Shown one piece after another: positions 15,649 through 23,998 of a DNA stretch of 64,000 nucleotides. The translations under genes were made by a program, and so were the position numbers. The stretch comes from Micromonospora chaiyaphumensis. Lineage in GTDB: Bacteria; Actinomycetota; Actinomycetes; Mycobacteriales; Micromonosporaceae. The stretch's first letter is position 1. Each line of letters begins with the position of its first letter. Location: contig NZ_FMCS01000014.1 of the NCBI RefSeq assembly GCF_900091435.1, forward strand, positions 62,001-126,000, written 5' to 3'. Below the pieces are notes generated by a model, which did not search any database, had not been told where the DNA came from, and was given only the letters and a program-made list of their open reading frames with translations.

Positions 15649-16334
15649 CCGGCGGGCCGCCGGTGGGCGTGGCGATCGTGGACGACCATCCGGTCGTGAT
15701 CGACGGGGTACGGGCCTGGCTGGCCGGCGAGCCGCGGCTGCGGGTGCTGGCCACGGGGGACGACCCGGACGTGGTGCTGCGGGACGCCCCGGAGGCCGAG
15801 GTGGTCCTGCTCGACCTGCGGCTGCACGGGCGCATGGTGCTCGACAGGCTCGCCGAGCTGAGCGCCGCGGGCCGCCGGGTGGTGGTCTACTCCGAGCACA
15901 CCGACCCGGAGACCATGCTGGCCGCGCTGGACGCCGGCGCGGTGGCGTTCCTGGCCAAGCACGAGGGCCGGGAGCACTGCGTGGCCACGGTGCTCGCGGC
16001 GGCGAGCGACCGCCCGTACGTGCCGCCGGCGCTGGCCGGCGCCATCGTGGGCGACGCCCGACCGGACCGGCCGGCCCTGTCCGACAAGGAGCGCGAGGCC
16101 CTGCTGCTGTGGTTCCAGTCGATGTCGAAGGCGTCGGTGGCGCGCCGGATGCGGATCAGCGAGCACACCGTGAAGCAGTACGTGGACCGGGCGCGGATCA
16201 AGTACACCCGGGCGGGGCGGCCGGCTGCCACGAAGGCGGCGCTGCTCGCCCGGGCGATCGAGGACGGCCTCGTCCGGCCGGAAGATATCGGCATCTACCG
16301 GTCACAGGCGTCCGCCGACCGGCCGACCCCCTAA
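15618..16334 (+). CDS. Two-component response regulator, NarL/LuxR-like
   Basis: A 238-residue regulator. The receiver domain (residues 16-135) has the acidic pair in VAIVDDHPVV, phosphoacceptor Asp66 in VVLLDLRLHG and a Lys in FLAKHEGR. The C-terminal helix-turn-helix has the LuxR pattern LSDKEREALLLWFQSMSKASVARRMRISEHTVKQYV, with an unusually long tail after it (RAGRPAATKAALLARAIEDG) that resembles sigma-factor-like regulators of actinomycetes. ATG 15618 lies inside the end of the sensor gene, so translation is coupled. Target genes are unknown; none of the neighbours is an obvious target. Confidence 0.92.
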   Translation: MDADAVAEDVTGGPPVGVAIVDDHPVVIDGVRAWLAGEPRLRVLATGDDPDVVLRDAPEAEVVLLDLRLHGRMVLDRLAELSAAGRRVVVYSEHTDPETMLAALDAGAVAFLAKHEGREHCVATVLAAASDRPYVPPALAGAIVGDARPDRPALSDKEREALLLWFQSMSKASVARRMRISEHTVKQYVDRARIKYTRAGRPAATKAALLARAIEDGLVRPEDIGIYRSQASADRPTP

Positions 16335-16401
16335 CGGGTGTCATGACAGCCGCTTCGAGGTGGGCGAGGCTCGACGTGTCGCCAACCGCCACCGGGAGGT
16401 C

Positions 16402-17151
16402 GTGACCGTGCAGGAGGACGCCGCACCCTTCTTCATCGGGCCGCACCGCTTCGACGCGGATGACGATCCCACCCGTCCCCTGCTCGACCGGCGCTACGCC
16501 CTGCTCCCCGAGCCGGGTGAGCACCTGCTCGGGCAGCACCGGCTGCTGGTGGCCGGTCACCTGCTCGGCCCCACCGACGATCTCCGGTCCTGGGCGCTGC
16601 CCACCCCGGCGGCGGTCACCGTGACCGACCGTCGCCTGGCGTACGTCTGCACCGGCTCCGAGCTGTCCCTGGTCTCCGGGCGGGACGGCCGGACGGACGC
16701 CCGGCACCGGCGCCCGGTCCGGCTGTCCCGCCTGGTCAGCGGGCAGATCCGCTGGCAGTGGCCGTCCCGTCTGGAAGTCACCGAGAGCCCCGACGGCACC
16801 GGCGAGCTGCGGGTCGTCTGCGACGCGCTGCGCACCATCCGCCAGCCGGCGCTGGCGCTCGCCGGCGCCGTCGACCTGGTCGCCGCGCTGGCCCGGCAGG
16901 TGCGCCGCTCGGTGGCCGCGTACCGGCTGGACCGCCCCGAGCTCGTGGACCTCTCCCCGCCGGAGCGGGACACCCTGGCGGTCCGGATGGGCCCGGCGCC
17001 CGGCCCGACCCGGGGCGCGGTGACCCTGCCGGGTTCGCTGCCGGTCGAGTTCCTGTCCCGCGACGACTACTACCGCCCGGCCCTGGCGGAGGAGACGGCC
17101 TGGCCCCGCCAGGACGTCCCGGCGCGGGACCGCCCCGGCTCCGCCTGCTGA
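16402..17151 (+). CDS. Conserved hypothetical protein
   Basis: About 249 residues, soluble, not matched to a named function. The start GTG 16402 follows GGGAGG by three bases, and a second GTG two codons on has better spacing. The sequence has a first part with HRFDADDDPTRPLLDRRYALLPEPGEHLLG, a middle part AAVTVTDRRLAYVC...LVSGQIRWQWPSRLEVTES that resembles a PH-like or bPH beta-barrel reading head, and an Arg-rich helical end. Such proteins are seen in Micromonosporaceae with no known role. It converges with the acyltransferase gene. Confidence 0.7.
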   Translation: MTVQEDAAPFFIGPHRFDADDDPTRPLLDRRYALLPEPGEHLLGQHRLLVAGHLLGPTDDLRSWALPTPAAVTVTDRRLAYVCTGSELSLVSGRDGRTDARHRRPVRLSRLVSGQIRWQWPSRLEVTESPDGTGELRVVCDALRTIRQPALALAGAVDLVAALARQVRRSVAAYRLDRPELVDLSPPERDTLAVRMGPAPGPTRGAVTLPGSLPVEFLSRDDYYRPALAEETAWPRQDVPARDRPGSAC

Positions 17152-17209
17152 CCCGCGCCCAGCCGGCCGGCGCCGGCACCCTGCCGCGACGCTGCGGGCC
17201 CGCCGCGGA

Positions 17210-17959
17210 TCAGGAGGCGGGGGTACGGCGACCCGGGCGGTCCAGCTCGGCGGCCTGCTCCGGGGTGGGCGCGGTGCCACCCAGGTGGGCCGGCTGCCAC
17301 CAGGTGTCGTCCGGGCCGGCGGGCTGGTCGGGATATTCCCGCTGGGCCCGGTCGACCAGCGCGGTGAGCCGGGTGCGCAGCTCGGCGGTGAGGGCGTTGC
17401 CGTCCGGGTGGGCGGCCGGGTCGATGGGCTCGCCGACCAGGATGGTGATCGGGGTGTGCCGGCGGGTCAGGGTGCGCGGCCGGCCCTTGGTCCACAGCCG
17501 CTGGGTGCCCCAGAGCGCCACCGGCAGCAGCGGCACGCCGGCCTCCTGGGCCATCCGGGCCGCGCCGTTCTTCAGGTCCTTCACCATGAAGGAGCGGCTG
17601 ATCGTCGCCTCCGGGAAGACGCCGACCACCTCGCCGCGGCGCAGCGCGCTCACCGCCGAGGCGTACGAGCCGGCGCCGGCGGCCCGGTTGACCGGGATGT
17701 GCTTCATGCCGCGCATAAGCGGGCCGGAGACCTTGTGCCGGAAGACGGAGTCCTTGGCCATGAACCGGACCAGCCGGCGGGAGTCGCGCGCGCCGTAGCC
17801 GCAGAAGATGAAGTCGAGGTAGCTGACGTGGTTCGAGGCCAGCACCGCCCCGCCGGTGCGCGGCACGTGGTGGCTGCCCTCCACGCGCAGGCGCAGGTCG
17901 AGAGCGCGGAACATCGTCTTGGCGGCGAGGATCACGGGCGGGTACACGAGTTCCGACAT
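17210..17959 (-). CDS. 1-acyl-sn-glycerol-3-phosphate acyltransferase family protein
   Basis: A 249-residue PlsC-like acyltransferase that should transfer an acyl chain to a lysophospholipid or related acceptor at the membrane. The catalytic H-x4-D is His44...Asp49 in SNHVSYLDF, block II is RFMAKDSVF, block III is GVFPEATISRS (FPEGT variant), and block IV PLLPVALWGTQ. The N-terminal hydrophobic stretch (YPPVILAAKTMF) probably dips into the membrane. ATG 17959 is clear. The C-terminal 40 residues are Pro-rich and probably disordered. It stands alone between convergent and divergent neighbours. Confidence 0.93.
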   Translation of the reverse strand: MSELVYPPVILAAKTMFRALDLRLRVEGSHHVPRTGGAVLASNHVSYLDFIFCGYGARDSRRLVRFMAKDSVFRHKVSGPLMRGMKHIPVNRAAGAGSYASAVSALRRGEVVGVFPEATISRSFMVKDLKNGAARMAQEAGVPLLPVALWGTQRLWTKGRPRTLTRRHTPITILVGEPIDPAAHPDGNALTAELRTRLTALVDRAQREYPDQPAGPDDTWWQPAHLGGTAPTPEQAAELDRPGRRTPAS

Positions 17960-18070
17960 CCGCCAACTTTACCCCGAGTAGGTTACGGGACCGTAGGGGC
18001 GAAAGTCGCCTCCCTCTGCCGTCGGCAGAGCGGCTCGCCGTGGCGGGGTCACAGCGGCCAGCATGGCCGG

Positions 18071-18718
18071 ATGACTGATCGCGCCGTACTGCTCTGGATC
18101 CACGGCGGTGGGTGGCGGGCCCGCTCCGACGAGGACGGGGCCGCGCTCGCCCCGCTCGGGCTGCGGGTGGTGCCCGCGACCTACCGCTTCGCGGCCGAGG
18201 CCCGGTGGCCGGCCCAGCTCGACGACGTACGCGCCGCCGCGCGGGCCGCCCGGGCCGCAGCGGGCGGGCTGCCGCTGCTGGTCGGCGGCGACTCGGCCGG
18301 CGCCATGCTGGCCCTGCACCTGGGCCTGCGCGGGGTGGAGCGGCCGGGCGACGTCCACGGGGTGCTCGCCTACTGGGCGCCGGTGGACCCGCTGGACCCG
18401 GACTGGCGGCGGCTGCGCCGGCACGACGACCCCTGGGCGGGCCTGCTGGGCCACCCGCCCGCCGCGGGCGACGCGGCGACCGCCGACGCCACCGTCGCCA
18501 GCCACCTGGGTTCGGGCGTGCCCGTGCTGCTCGTGCAGGGTCGCGACGACGCCGCGGTGCCGGCCGCCCAGTCGGTCGGGCTGGCGGGCCGGCTGCTCGC
18601 CGCGGGCCACCCGGCGCACCTCTGGCTCACCCACGGCGGGCACGCGCTGGCCCTGGACCGCCCCGACATCCGGGCGGTCACCGCCGCGTTCCTGGACAGC
18701 GTCCTGCCGCCGGCCTGA
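18071..18718 (+). CDS. Alpha/beta hydrolase of the HSL/Abhydrolase_3 type
   Basis: A 215-residue hydrolase. HGGGW at residues 11-15 is the oxyanion box of the hormone-sensitive lipase branch, and GGDSAGA places the nucleophile at Ser75. The acid is likely in VQGRDDAAVP and the His in THGGHALAL. It is shorter than most HSL-type esterases because the N-terminal cap is missing; ATG 18071 is the only start close to the fold. Cytoplasmic. The next gene begins 19 bases after the stop, so they may share a transcript. Substrate unknown. Confidence 0.9.
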   Translation: MTDRAVLLWIHGGGWRARSDEDGAALAPLGLRVVPATYRFAAEARWPAQLDDVRAAARAARAAAGGLPLLVGGDSAGAMLALHLGLRGVERPGDVHGVLAYWAPVDPLDPDWRRLRRHDDPWAGLLGHPPAAGDAATADATVASHLGSGVPVLLVQGRDDAAVPAAQSVGLAGRLLAAGHPAHLWLTHGGHALALDRPDIRAVTAAFLDSVLPPA

Positions 18719-18737
18719 GCCGACTACGGTGCAGGGC

Positions 18738-19130
18738 ATGCCCGATCTCACCGCGATCGTCATCCACTGCCGCGACCCCTACCTGCTCGCCCCGTTCTGG
18801 AGCACGGTGACCGGGCTGCCCGTGGTCGAGGAGGACCGGGTCAAGCTCGGCGACCGGTCGCTGGAGCCGGACGAGTCGGTGCTGCTGCGCGACCCCGCCG
18901 GCCGCCGGCCCGACGTCTGGATCAGCCCGGTCGACGACCTGCCCGGCCCCGGCCGGATCCACCTCGACCTGGTGGGCGACGCCGAGGAGCGGGCCGCCGT
19001 GCTGGAGGCGGGCGCCACGGTGGTGCGCGAGCTTCCCCGCTGGACCGTGCTGGCCGACCCGGAGGGCAACGAGTTCTGCCTGCTCCCCCGCAGCGAGGCG
19101 CACGGCGACACGCTGCTGCCCGGGCACTGA
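18738..19130 (+). CDS. VOC family (glyoxalase-like) protein
   Basis: A 130-residue protein of the vicinal oxygen chelate fold, Glyoxalase_6 type. It has the usual IVIHCRDPYLLAPFWSTVTGLPVV opening, the DVWISPVDDLPGPGRIHLDLVGD middle with the His of the second module, and WTVLADPEGNEFCLL at the end with a metal-site Glu. Members include dioxygenases, isomerases and resistance proteins; this one cannot be assigned a reaction. Start ATG 18738 follows the hydrolase gene by 19 bases. Confidence 0.88.
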   Translation: MPDLTAIVIHCRDPYLLAPFWSTVTGLPVVEEDRVKLGDRSLEPDESVLLRDPAGRRPDVWISPVDDLPGPGRIHLDLVGDAEERAAVLEAGATVVRELPRWTVLADPEGNEFCLLPRSEAHGDTLLPGH

Positions 19131-19140
19131 GCCCACGGCG

Positions 19141-19172
19141 GCGCGCCGCCGGCCTCCCGGCCGGCGGCGCGC
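19141..19172. terminator. Bidirectional terminator hairpin
   Basis: A perfect 14-bp stem (19141-19154 with 19159-19172) closes a TCCC loop between two convergent genes ending at 19130 and 19185. No T run follows on either side, as is usual in this genome. Confidence 0.7.
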
Positions 19173-19184
19173 AGGTGCCTCGGG

Positions 19185-21245
19185 TCAGGAGGCGAGGTTG
19201 TGCAGGTCCAGCCGGCCCCGGGCGAAGGCGTCCACCCGGCCCCACCGGCCCGGGATGTCCAGCACCTCGATGCGACCCATGCCGACCGGCAGCCGCGGGT
19301 CCACCGCGAGGTGCCCCTCGTGCGGCTCCAGCCCCAGCATCGTCCGGATCAGCAGCAGCGGGGTCCCGGTCGACCAGGCCTGCGGGCTGCACGCCGTCGG
19401 GTACTCCACCGGGAACTTGGTCAGCTCCCGCTGGTAGCCGCCGAACGCCTCCGGCAGCCGCCCGTCGAAGTACCGCGCCGCGTCCAGGATCCCGTTGGCG
19501 ACGGTGGCGGCCTCCTCGGCGAAGCCGTACCGGCGCAGGCCCCAGGCGATGAAGGAGTTGTCGAACGGCCAGATCGTGCCGTTGTGGTAGCCGATCGGGT
19601 TGTAGCGGACCTCGCCCTCGGCCAGCGTGCGCACGCCCCACCCGGAGAAGAGCCGCGGGCCGACCAGGTGCGCGGCGATCTGCTCCGCCCGGTCCTCCTG
19701 CACGATGCCGCTCCACAGCAGGTGGCCGATGTTGGAGCTGAGCACGTCGCACTGCCGGCCGTTCGGGTCCAGCCCCAGGGCGTAGAAGCCCCCGTCGGCC
19801 ACCCACCAGTCCCGGTTGAACCGCTCCTTGAGCTCCGCCGCCTCGCGTTCCAGCTGGTCGGCGTACGCGGGGTCGCCCCAGAACTCCCGGGCCAGCCGGG
19901 CGGCCCGCATCTTCGCGTCGTACGCGTACCCCTGCACCTCACAGGTGGCCCGGGGGAACGGCGGCAGCGTGCCGTCGGAGTACGAGAGGGAGTCCCAGGA
20001 GTCCTTCCAGCACTGGTTCTCCAGGCCGGTGTCGGTGTTGCGCCGCTCGTACCAGATGTAGCCGTTCCCGACCAGGTCGGCGTAGTCGTCGATCCACTTC
20101 AGCGCGGCCCGGCACTCCCGTTCCAGCTCCTTCACCAGCGCGACGTCGCCGCTCCACTTCTCGTACTCGTCGAGCAGCACGATGAACAGCGGCGTCGCGT
20201 CCACCGAGCCGTAGTACGGGGAGTGCGGCTGCTCCTCGAAGGCGGCCGTCTCGCCGTAGCGCATCTCGTGCAGGATCCGGCCCGGGTCCTCGTCGCGGAA
20301 GTCGTCGAACCGGGTGCCCTGCAACGCGCCGAGGATGCGCAGCGTCGTCTTCGACATCTCGGGCGCGAACGGCAGCACCTGGAGGCAGGTGAAGATGCTG
20401 TCCCGGCCGAACATGGTCATGAACCAGGGCAGGCCGGCGGCCGGCAGCGTCTGCCCGCCCAGCGAGAGGGGCGAGAACCGCAGCGCGGCCAGGTCGATGA
20501 GGCTGCGCCGGTAGGTCGACGCCACCTGGCCGTGCTCGCTGTTCACCTTCGGCGCCTTGGCGATCCACTGCTCCAGGTCGTGCTGGAGGGCCAGCCGCTC
20601 GGTGCCGTGGGCCCGCAGCCCCATCCGCAGGTCCCGGCCGCCCGGGCCGACCGCGTGCGTCTGCACGTCGATGGCCGTGTCCCACTGCTCGTTGGGTTCC
20701 AGGTGGATGGTCCAGGCGAACCCGTTGCGGTCGTAGCGGGCCGGCCGGGAGGCGGCGATGACCGTCTCCCGCCGGAAGTTGCCCCGTCGGTAGCCGAGCC
20801 GCAGCTTGTCGGGCTCCGCCTCGGCGTAGATCTCGCCCTTCTTGTTGAGGATCTCGTCCTTGACCTGGAAGAGGTCGGCGAAGTCGGAGCCGGCGTCCAT
20901 CCGGATCTCCAGGTCCACCGCCTTCTCGTCGTGGTTGAGGATGGTCAGCGTCTCCCGGAAGCTGCCGCCCACCGCCCGCTCCCGGATGATCGACAACTTG
21001 GCGTCGATGTAGTGCGTGGCCATGCCCGGCACCAGGAAGAACCGGGCCTCGTAGTACTGGAGGTCGTCGTAGGAGAGCGCGTTGAGGCGCTCACCGTTGA
21101 CGGTGAGCACCCATTTCGACAGGAACCTCGTGTCGATCGAGAAGAGGCCGGTCGGCTCGGTCGGCGTGGCCTCGATGTCACCGGTGTCCTCGGAGACCAC
21201 GAACGTGTTGCCGTCCAGGATCCGGACGGTGCTGCTCCCGGGCAT
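19185..21245 (-). CDS. Amylo-alpha-1,6-glucosidase family protein with glycogen debranching N-terminal domain
   Basis: A 686-residue protein. Residues about 10-200 form the GDE_N_bis domain (DGNTFVVSEDTGDIEATPTE, then LFSIDTRFLSKW); residues about 280-670 form an (alpha/alpha)6 barrel as in amylo-alpha-1,6-glucosidases, with AAGLPWFMTMFGRDSIFTCLQ, WIDDYADLVGNGYIWYERRN, and the PIGYHNGTIWPFDNSF segment containing likely catalytic acids nearby. It should cut alpha-1,6 or related glucosidic bonds in glycogen-like or trehalose/glucan material in the cytoplasm; the true substrate in actinomycetes is not settled. The ATG overlaps the stop of the SCP2-like gene by one base (TGATG), so they form an operon. 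Confidence 0.93.
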   Translation of the reverse strand: MPGSSTVRILDGNTFVVSEDTGDIEATPTEPTGLFSIDTRFLSKWVLTVNGERLNALSYDDLQYYEARFFLVPGMATHYIDAKLSIIRERAVGGSFRETLTILNHDEKAVDLEIRMDAGSDFADLFQVKDEILNKKGEIYAEAEPDKLRLGYRRGNFRRETVIAASRPARYDRNGFAWTIHLEPNEQWDTAIDVQTHAVGPGGRDLRMGLRAHGTERLALQHDLEQWIAKAPKVNSEHGQVASTYRRSLIDLAALRFSPLSLGGQTLPAAGLPWFMTMFGRDSIFTCLQVLPFAPEMSKTTLRILGALQGTRFDDFRDEDPGRILHEMRYGETAAFEEQPHSPYYGSVDATPLFIVLLDEYEKWSGDVALVKELERECRAALKWIDDYADLVGNGYIWYERRNTDTGLENQCWKDSWDSLSYSDGTLPPFPRATCEVQGYAYDAKMRAARLAREFWGDPAYADQLEREAAELKERFNRDWWVADGGFYALGLDPNGRQCDVLSSNIGHLLWSGIVQEDRAEQIAAHLVGPRLFSGWGVRTLAEGEVRYNPIGYHNGTIWPFDNSFIAWGLRRYGFAEEAATVANGILDAARYFDGRLPEAFGGYQRELTKFPVEYPTACSPQAWSTGTPLLLIRTMLGLEPHEGHLAVDPRLPVGMGRIEVLDIPGRWGRVDAFARGRLDLHNLAS

Positions 21246-21616
21246 CAGGCAGTCCTCCTCTCGAACGAGTGGTGCGGCCCGCGCGAATCCGGCGGACCAG
21301 GGAAGATCCGTTCCACCTGCAACACCAGACGCAGGTCGCCGGAGACCGTCATGTCTCCCCGCAGCAGCGCCGCGATGGCGTTCTCCTGGCCGCTGACCAG
21401 CTCGCCGAAGAGCCGCGGCTCGGTACCCACCACGGTGTCGGCCTCCTGGTCCTCCTGCCGGACGCGGAGGTTGCCCCGGTCGATCTCCAGCAGCCAGTGC
21501 GTGGTCTGCGGCCCCTCGTGCAGGTCGAACCGGAGCGTTCCGGAGGTCTTGGCCAACAGCGGTTCGAACCCCCGCCGGTCCAGGTCCTCGAAGAATCTGG
21601 TGGTGGTCATGTCCAT
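21245..21616 (-). CDS. SCP2-like sterol-carrier domain protein
   Basis: A 123-residue single-domain protein starting at ATG 21616 (MDMTTTRFFEDL...) with a good ribosome site (GGGAGGAG) just upstream. The pattern LRFDLHEGPQTTHWLLEIDRGNLRVRQEDQEADTVVGTEP followed by LVSGQENAIAALLRGDMTVSGDL is that of SCP2 domains, which form a hydrophobic tunnel. It is cotranscribed with the debranching-type glucosidase, an odd pairing that recurs in actinomycetes. Role may be lipid binding or a fused stress function; no evidence in the sequence decides. Confidence 0.85.
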   Translation of the reverse strand: MDMTTTRFFEDLDRRGFEPLLAKTSGTLRFDLHEGPQTTHWLLEIDRGNLRVRQEDQEADTVVGTEPRLFGELVSGQENAIAALLRGDMTVSGDLRLVLQVERIFPGPPDSRGPHHSFERRTA

Positions 21617-21733
21617 CGGGCGACTCCTCCCGCGATCCGCGCCCTCCGACGTCCGAGGACGGGTCCCCGCCGGGTACGGGGTCAACCTCGCCCGGTTCGG
21701 GTGAGTCACCCGCCAGGAGCCTCGGACGCGCGA

Positions 21734-21762
21734 ACGCCGGCCCCCGAACCGGGGGCCGGCGT
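21734..21762. terminator. Strong hairpin after the CBS-domain gene
   Basis: A perfect 12-bp stem (21734-21745 with 21751-21762) closes a 5-nt loop (GAACC), just past the stop of the CBS-domain gene and before the SCP2-like operon promoter. It should separate the two minus-strand transcripts. Confidence 0.75.
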
Positions 21763-21778
21763 CACCGCGGCGGACGGG

Positions 21779-22195
21779 TCAGTTGTTCGGGTCGTCGGCG
21801 CTGACGTCCGCGAGCACGGACTGGGGTTCCCGCTCGACGGCCAGGTCACCCATCGACACCAGGCCGATGAGGCGGCCGTCCTCGGTCACGGGCAGCCGGC
21901 GTACCCCGTAGGTGCGCATGAGGTCGGTGGCGGCCACCGCGTCGTCGTACTGGCTGACCGTCACCACGTCCTTGCTGGTGATCTGGTCGAGCTGCGTGGT
22001 GTTGGGATCCAGGTTCTCGGCCACGCCCCGGACCGTGATGTCCCGGTCCGTGACGATGCCGACCACGTTGTCACCATCGGTCACCACCACGTCGCCGATG
22101 GCGCTGTCGCGCATCTCCTGTGCCGCGGCGGTGAGGGTGTCGCTGCCGTTCATCGTCACCAACCGGGTCGTCATGAACTCTCCGACCGTTGTCAT
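21779..22195 (-). CDS. CBS-pair domain protein
   Basis: A 138-residue protein made of two CBS motifs only: residues about 8-62 (TTRLVTMNGSDTLTAAAQEMRDS, DVVVTDGDNVVGIVTDRDITVR) and 72-128 (SKDVVTVSQYDDAVAATDLM, RRLPVTEDGRLIGLVSMGDLAV). It should bind adenine nucleotides such as AMP, ATP or NADH as an energy sensor; stand-alone CBS proteins of this type are often induced in hypoxia or stress (Hrp1-like). ATG 22195 follows GAGAGGGGAG. A GTTA-N16-GGGTAG box (22227-22252, minus strand) lies upstream, consistent with a SigB-type stress promoter. Confidence 0.92.
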   Translation of the reverse strand: MTTVGEFMTTRLVTMNGSDTLTAAAQEMRDSAIGDVVVTDGDNVVGIVTDRDITVRGVAENLDPNTTQLDQITSKDVVTVSQYDDAVAATDLMRTYGVRRLPVTEDGRLIGLVSMGDLAVEREPQSVLADVSADDPNN

Positions 22196-22226
22196 GGTGC
22201 TCCCCTCTCGGTGTCGGCACCGCGGT

Positions 22227-22252
22227 CTACCCGGCGGCGCGAACGAGGTAAC
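22227..22252 (-). promoter_or_regulatory. SigB/SigF-like promoter for the CBS gene
   Basis: GTTA (22252-22249) and GGGTAG (22232-22227) are separated by 16 bp on the minus strand, about 30 bp ahead of the ATG. This fits the alternative sigma factor pattern GNNT-N14-16-GGGTAY except at the fourth and last bases. Confidence 0.5.
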
Positions 22253-22272
22253 GCCGCCGGGCACCCGGCCGG

Positions 22273-22713
22273 TCAGCCGCGCGGGGGCATTCCGTAGAGC
22301 CGCTCGACGTGCAGCCGGAGCACCAGCCGGCGCTCGGCCACCATGGCCCGCCGGAAGTCGTCCCAGTCCGGGTGTTCGCCCTGCACCGCCCGGTAGAGCC
22401 CGACCAGTTCCTCGACGGTCGGGTCGTCCGGCCGCTCCGCGACCGGGGTCAGCTCGGCCCGGGCCTCCACCACCGCGTACGCCCAGCCGTCCTCGCTGCT
22501 CACGTGGAAGCTGGCCCGGGGGTCGCGGCGCAGGTTGGCGGTCTTGGCCCGGCCGTCGGTGACCGAGATCCGGATGACCCCGGCGTCCCGGTCGAAGAAG
22601 TGGACCACCGTGGACAGTTGGGGCCGGCCGTCCCGCTTCAGGGTGGCGAGCACGCCGAGCCGGCGGTTCGCCACGAGGTCGGTCAGGGCCTGCCGGGTGC
22701 GCTCGTCCGCCAT
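22273..22713 (-). CDS. PPOX-class F420-dependent family protein
   Basis: A 146-residue split-barrel flavin/deazaflavin-binding protein. LVANRRLGVLATLKRDGRPQLSTVVHFF and IRISVTDGRAKTANLRRDPRASFHV are the signature of the PPOX-class F420-dependent group (TIGR03618-like), followed by WAYAVVEARAELTPV. It should bind F420 or a flavin and reduce, or sense, an unknown substrate; the family spans F420-dependent biliverdin reductases and quinone reductases. ATG 22713 begins five bases after the asd stop, so the two genes are an operon, although no metabolic link is known. Confidence 0.9.
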   Translation of the reverse strand: MADERTRQALTDLVANRRLGVLATLKRDGRPQLSTVVHFFDRDAGVIRISVTDGRAKTANLRRDPRASFHVSSEDGWAYAVVEARAELTPVAERPDDPTVEELVGLYRAVQGEHPDWDDFRRAMVAERRLVLRLHVERLYGMPPRG

Positions 22714-22718
22714 GGGGA

Positions 22719-23744
22719 TCAGCGCCCTTCCGCGGCGACCAGTTCGGCGAGCTGCACGGCGTTGAGCGCCGCGCCCTTGCGCAGGTTGTCGTTCGAGCAG
22801 AAGAGGGCCAGGCCGTGCTCGACGGTCTCGTCGGCCCGGATCCGCCCCACGTACGTCGGGTCCTGACCGGCCGCTTGGAGCGGGGTCGGCACGTCGGAGA
22901 GCGCCACGCCCGGCGCGCCGTCGAGAAGTTCCCGGGCCCGGGCCGGGGTGATCGGGCGGGCGAAGCGCGCGTTGATCTGGAGCGAGTGGCCGGTGAAGAC
23001 GGGCACCCGGACGCACGTCCCGGAGACCTTGAGGCCGGGGATCCCCAGGATCTTGCGGCTCTCGTTGCGCAGCTTCTGCTCCTCGTCGGTCTCGTTGGAG
23101 CCGTCGTCGACGATCGAGCCGGCCAGCGGGAGCACGTTGAACGCGATCGGACGGGCGAACGACCGCGGCGCGGGGAACTCCACGGCCGAGCCGTCGAAGG
23201 CGAGCCCGGCGGCGTGCTCGGCGACCTTGCGGACCTGCTCGTCCAGCTCGGCCACGCCGGCCAGGCCGGCCCCGGAGACCGCCTGGTAGGTGGCCACCAC
23301 CAGGCTGACCAGCTCGGCCTCCCGGTGCAGCGGGCGCAGGACCGGCATGGCCGCCATGGTGGTGCAGTTCGGGTTGGCCACGATGCCCTTGGGCCGGTCG
23401 GCGATGGCGTGCGGGTTGACCTCGGCGACCACCAGCGGCACCTGCGGGTCCATCCGGTACGCCGAGGAGTTGTCGATGACGACCGCGCCGGCCTCGGCGA
23501 CCCGGGGGGCCAGCTCCCTGGCCGTGCCCTTGCCCGCCGAGAAGAGCACGATGTCCAGGCCGCGGTAGTCCGCGGTGGCCGCGTCCTCGACGGTGACCTC
23601 GCCGCCGCGCCAGGGCAGCGTGCGCCCCGCCGACCGGGCCGAGGCGAACAGCCGCACCTGCTCCGCCGGGAACTCGCGCTCCGCCAGCACCTGCCGCATC
23701 ACGCCACCGACCTGGCCGGTGGCCCCCACAATGCCGATCCTCAT
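22719..23744 (-). CDS. asd: Aspartate-semialdehyde dehydrogenase
   Basis: Converts L-aspartyl-4-phosphate to L-aspartate-4-semialdehyde with NADPH, feeding lysine/diaminopimelate, threonine, methionine and isoleucine. At 341 residues it is of normal length. The dinucleotide site is MRIGIVGATGQVGGVMR, the catalytic Cys127 is in NPNCTTMA, the family GSN/SAG segments (LFSAGKGTARE, IDNSSAYRMD) and the GHSLQINARF His motif are present. The true start ATG 23744 is immediately at MRIG; the frame upstream is open but not coding. Aspartokinase, often the gene before asd, is not adjacent here. Confidence 0.97.
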   Translation of the reverse strand: MRIGIVGATGQVGGVMRQVLAEREFPAEQVRLFASARSAGRTLPWRGGEVTVEDAATADYRGLDIVLFSAGKGTARELAPRVAEAGAVVIDNSSAYRMDPQVPLVVAEVNPHAIADRPKGIVANPNCTTMAAMPVLRPLHREAELVSLVVATYQAVSGAGLAGVAELDEQVRKVAEHAAGLAFDGSAVEFPAPRSFARPIAFNVLPLAGSIVDDGSNETDEEQKLRNESRKILGIPGLKVSGTCVRVPVFTGHSLQINARFARPITPARARELLDGAPGVALSDVPTPLQAAGQDPTYVGRIRADETVEHGLALFCSNDNLRKGAALNAVQLAELVAAEGR

Positions 23745-23998
23745 GCCCGCGAGGCTACCCATCCGGGCGGGCCCGGCGGGAAGCCTTTCCCAGCGCGCGG
23801 GCCGCCGGCCGCCCGCGCACCCTTCGGCGATCGGCCGGTCGGCCGGCAACGACACCGCCGAGCGACGGGCCGCCGACGGAGAATTCCCGGCCGTCCGGGG
23901 CCCGGGCCGGAGCATCCGCGCCCGCGCCCCGGGCGCACGCGACCCGCCGGACGCGACGGGAATCACATCGCCGCGGCCGGCACCCCACCGGAATCCGG

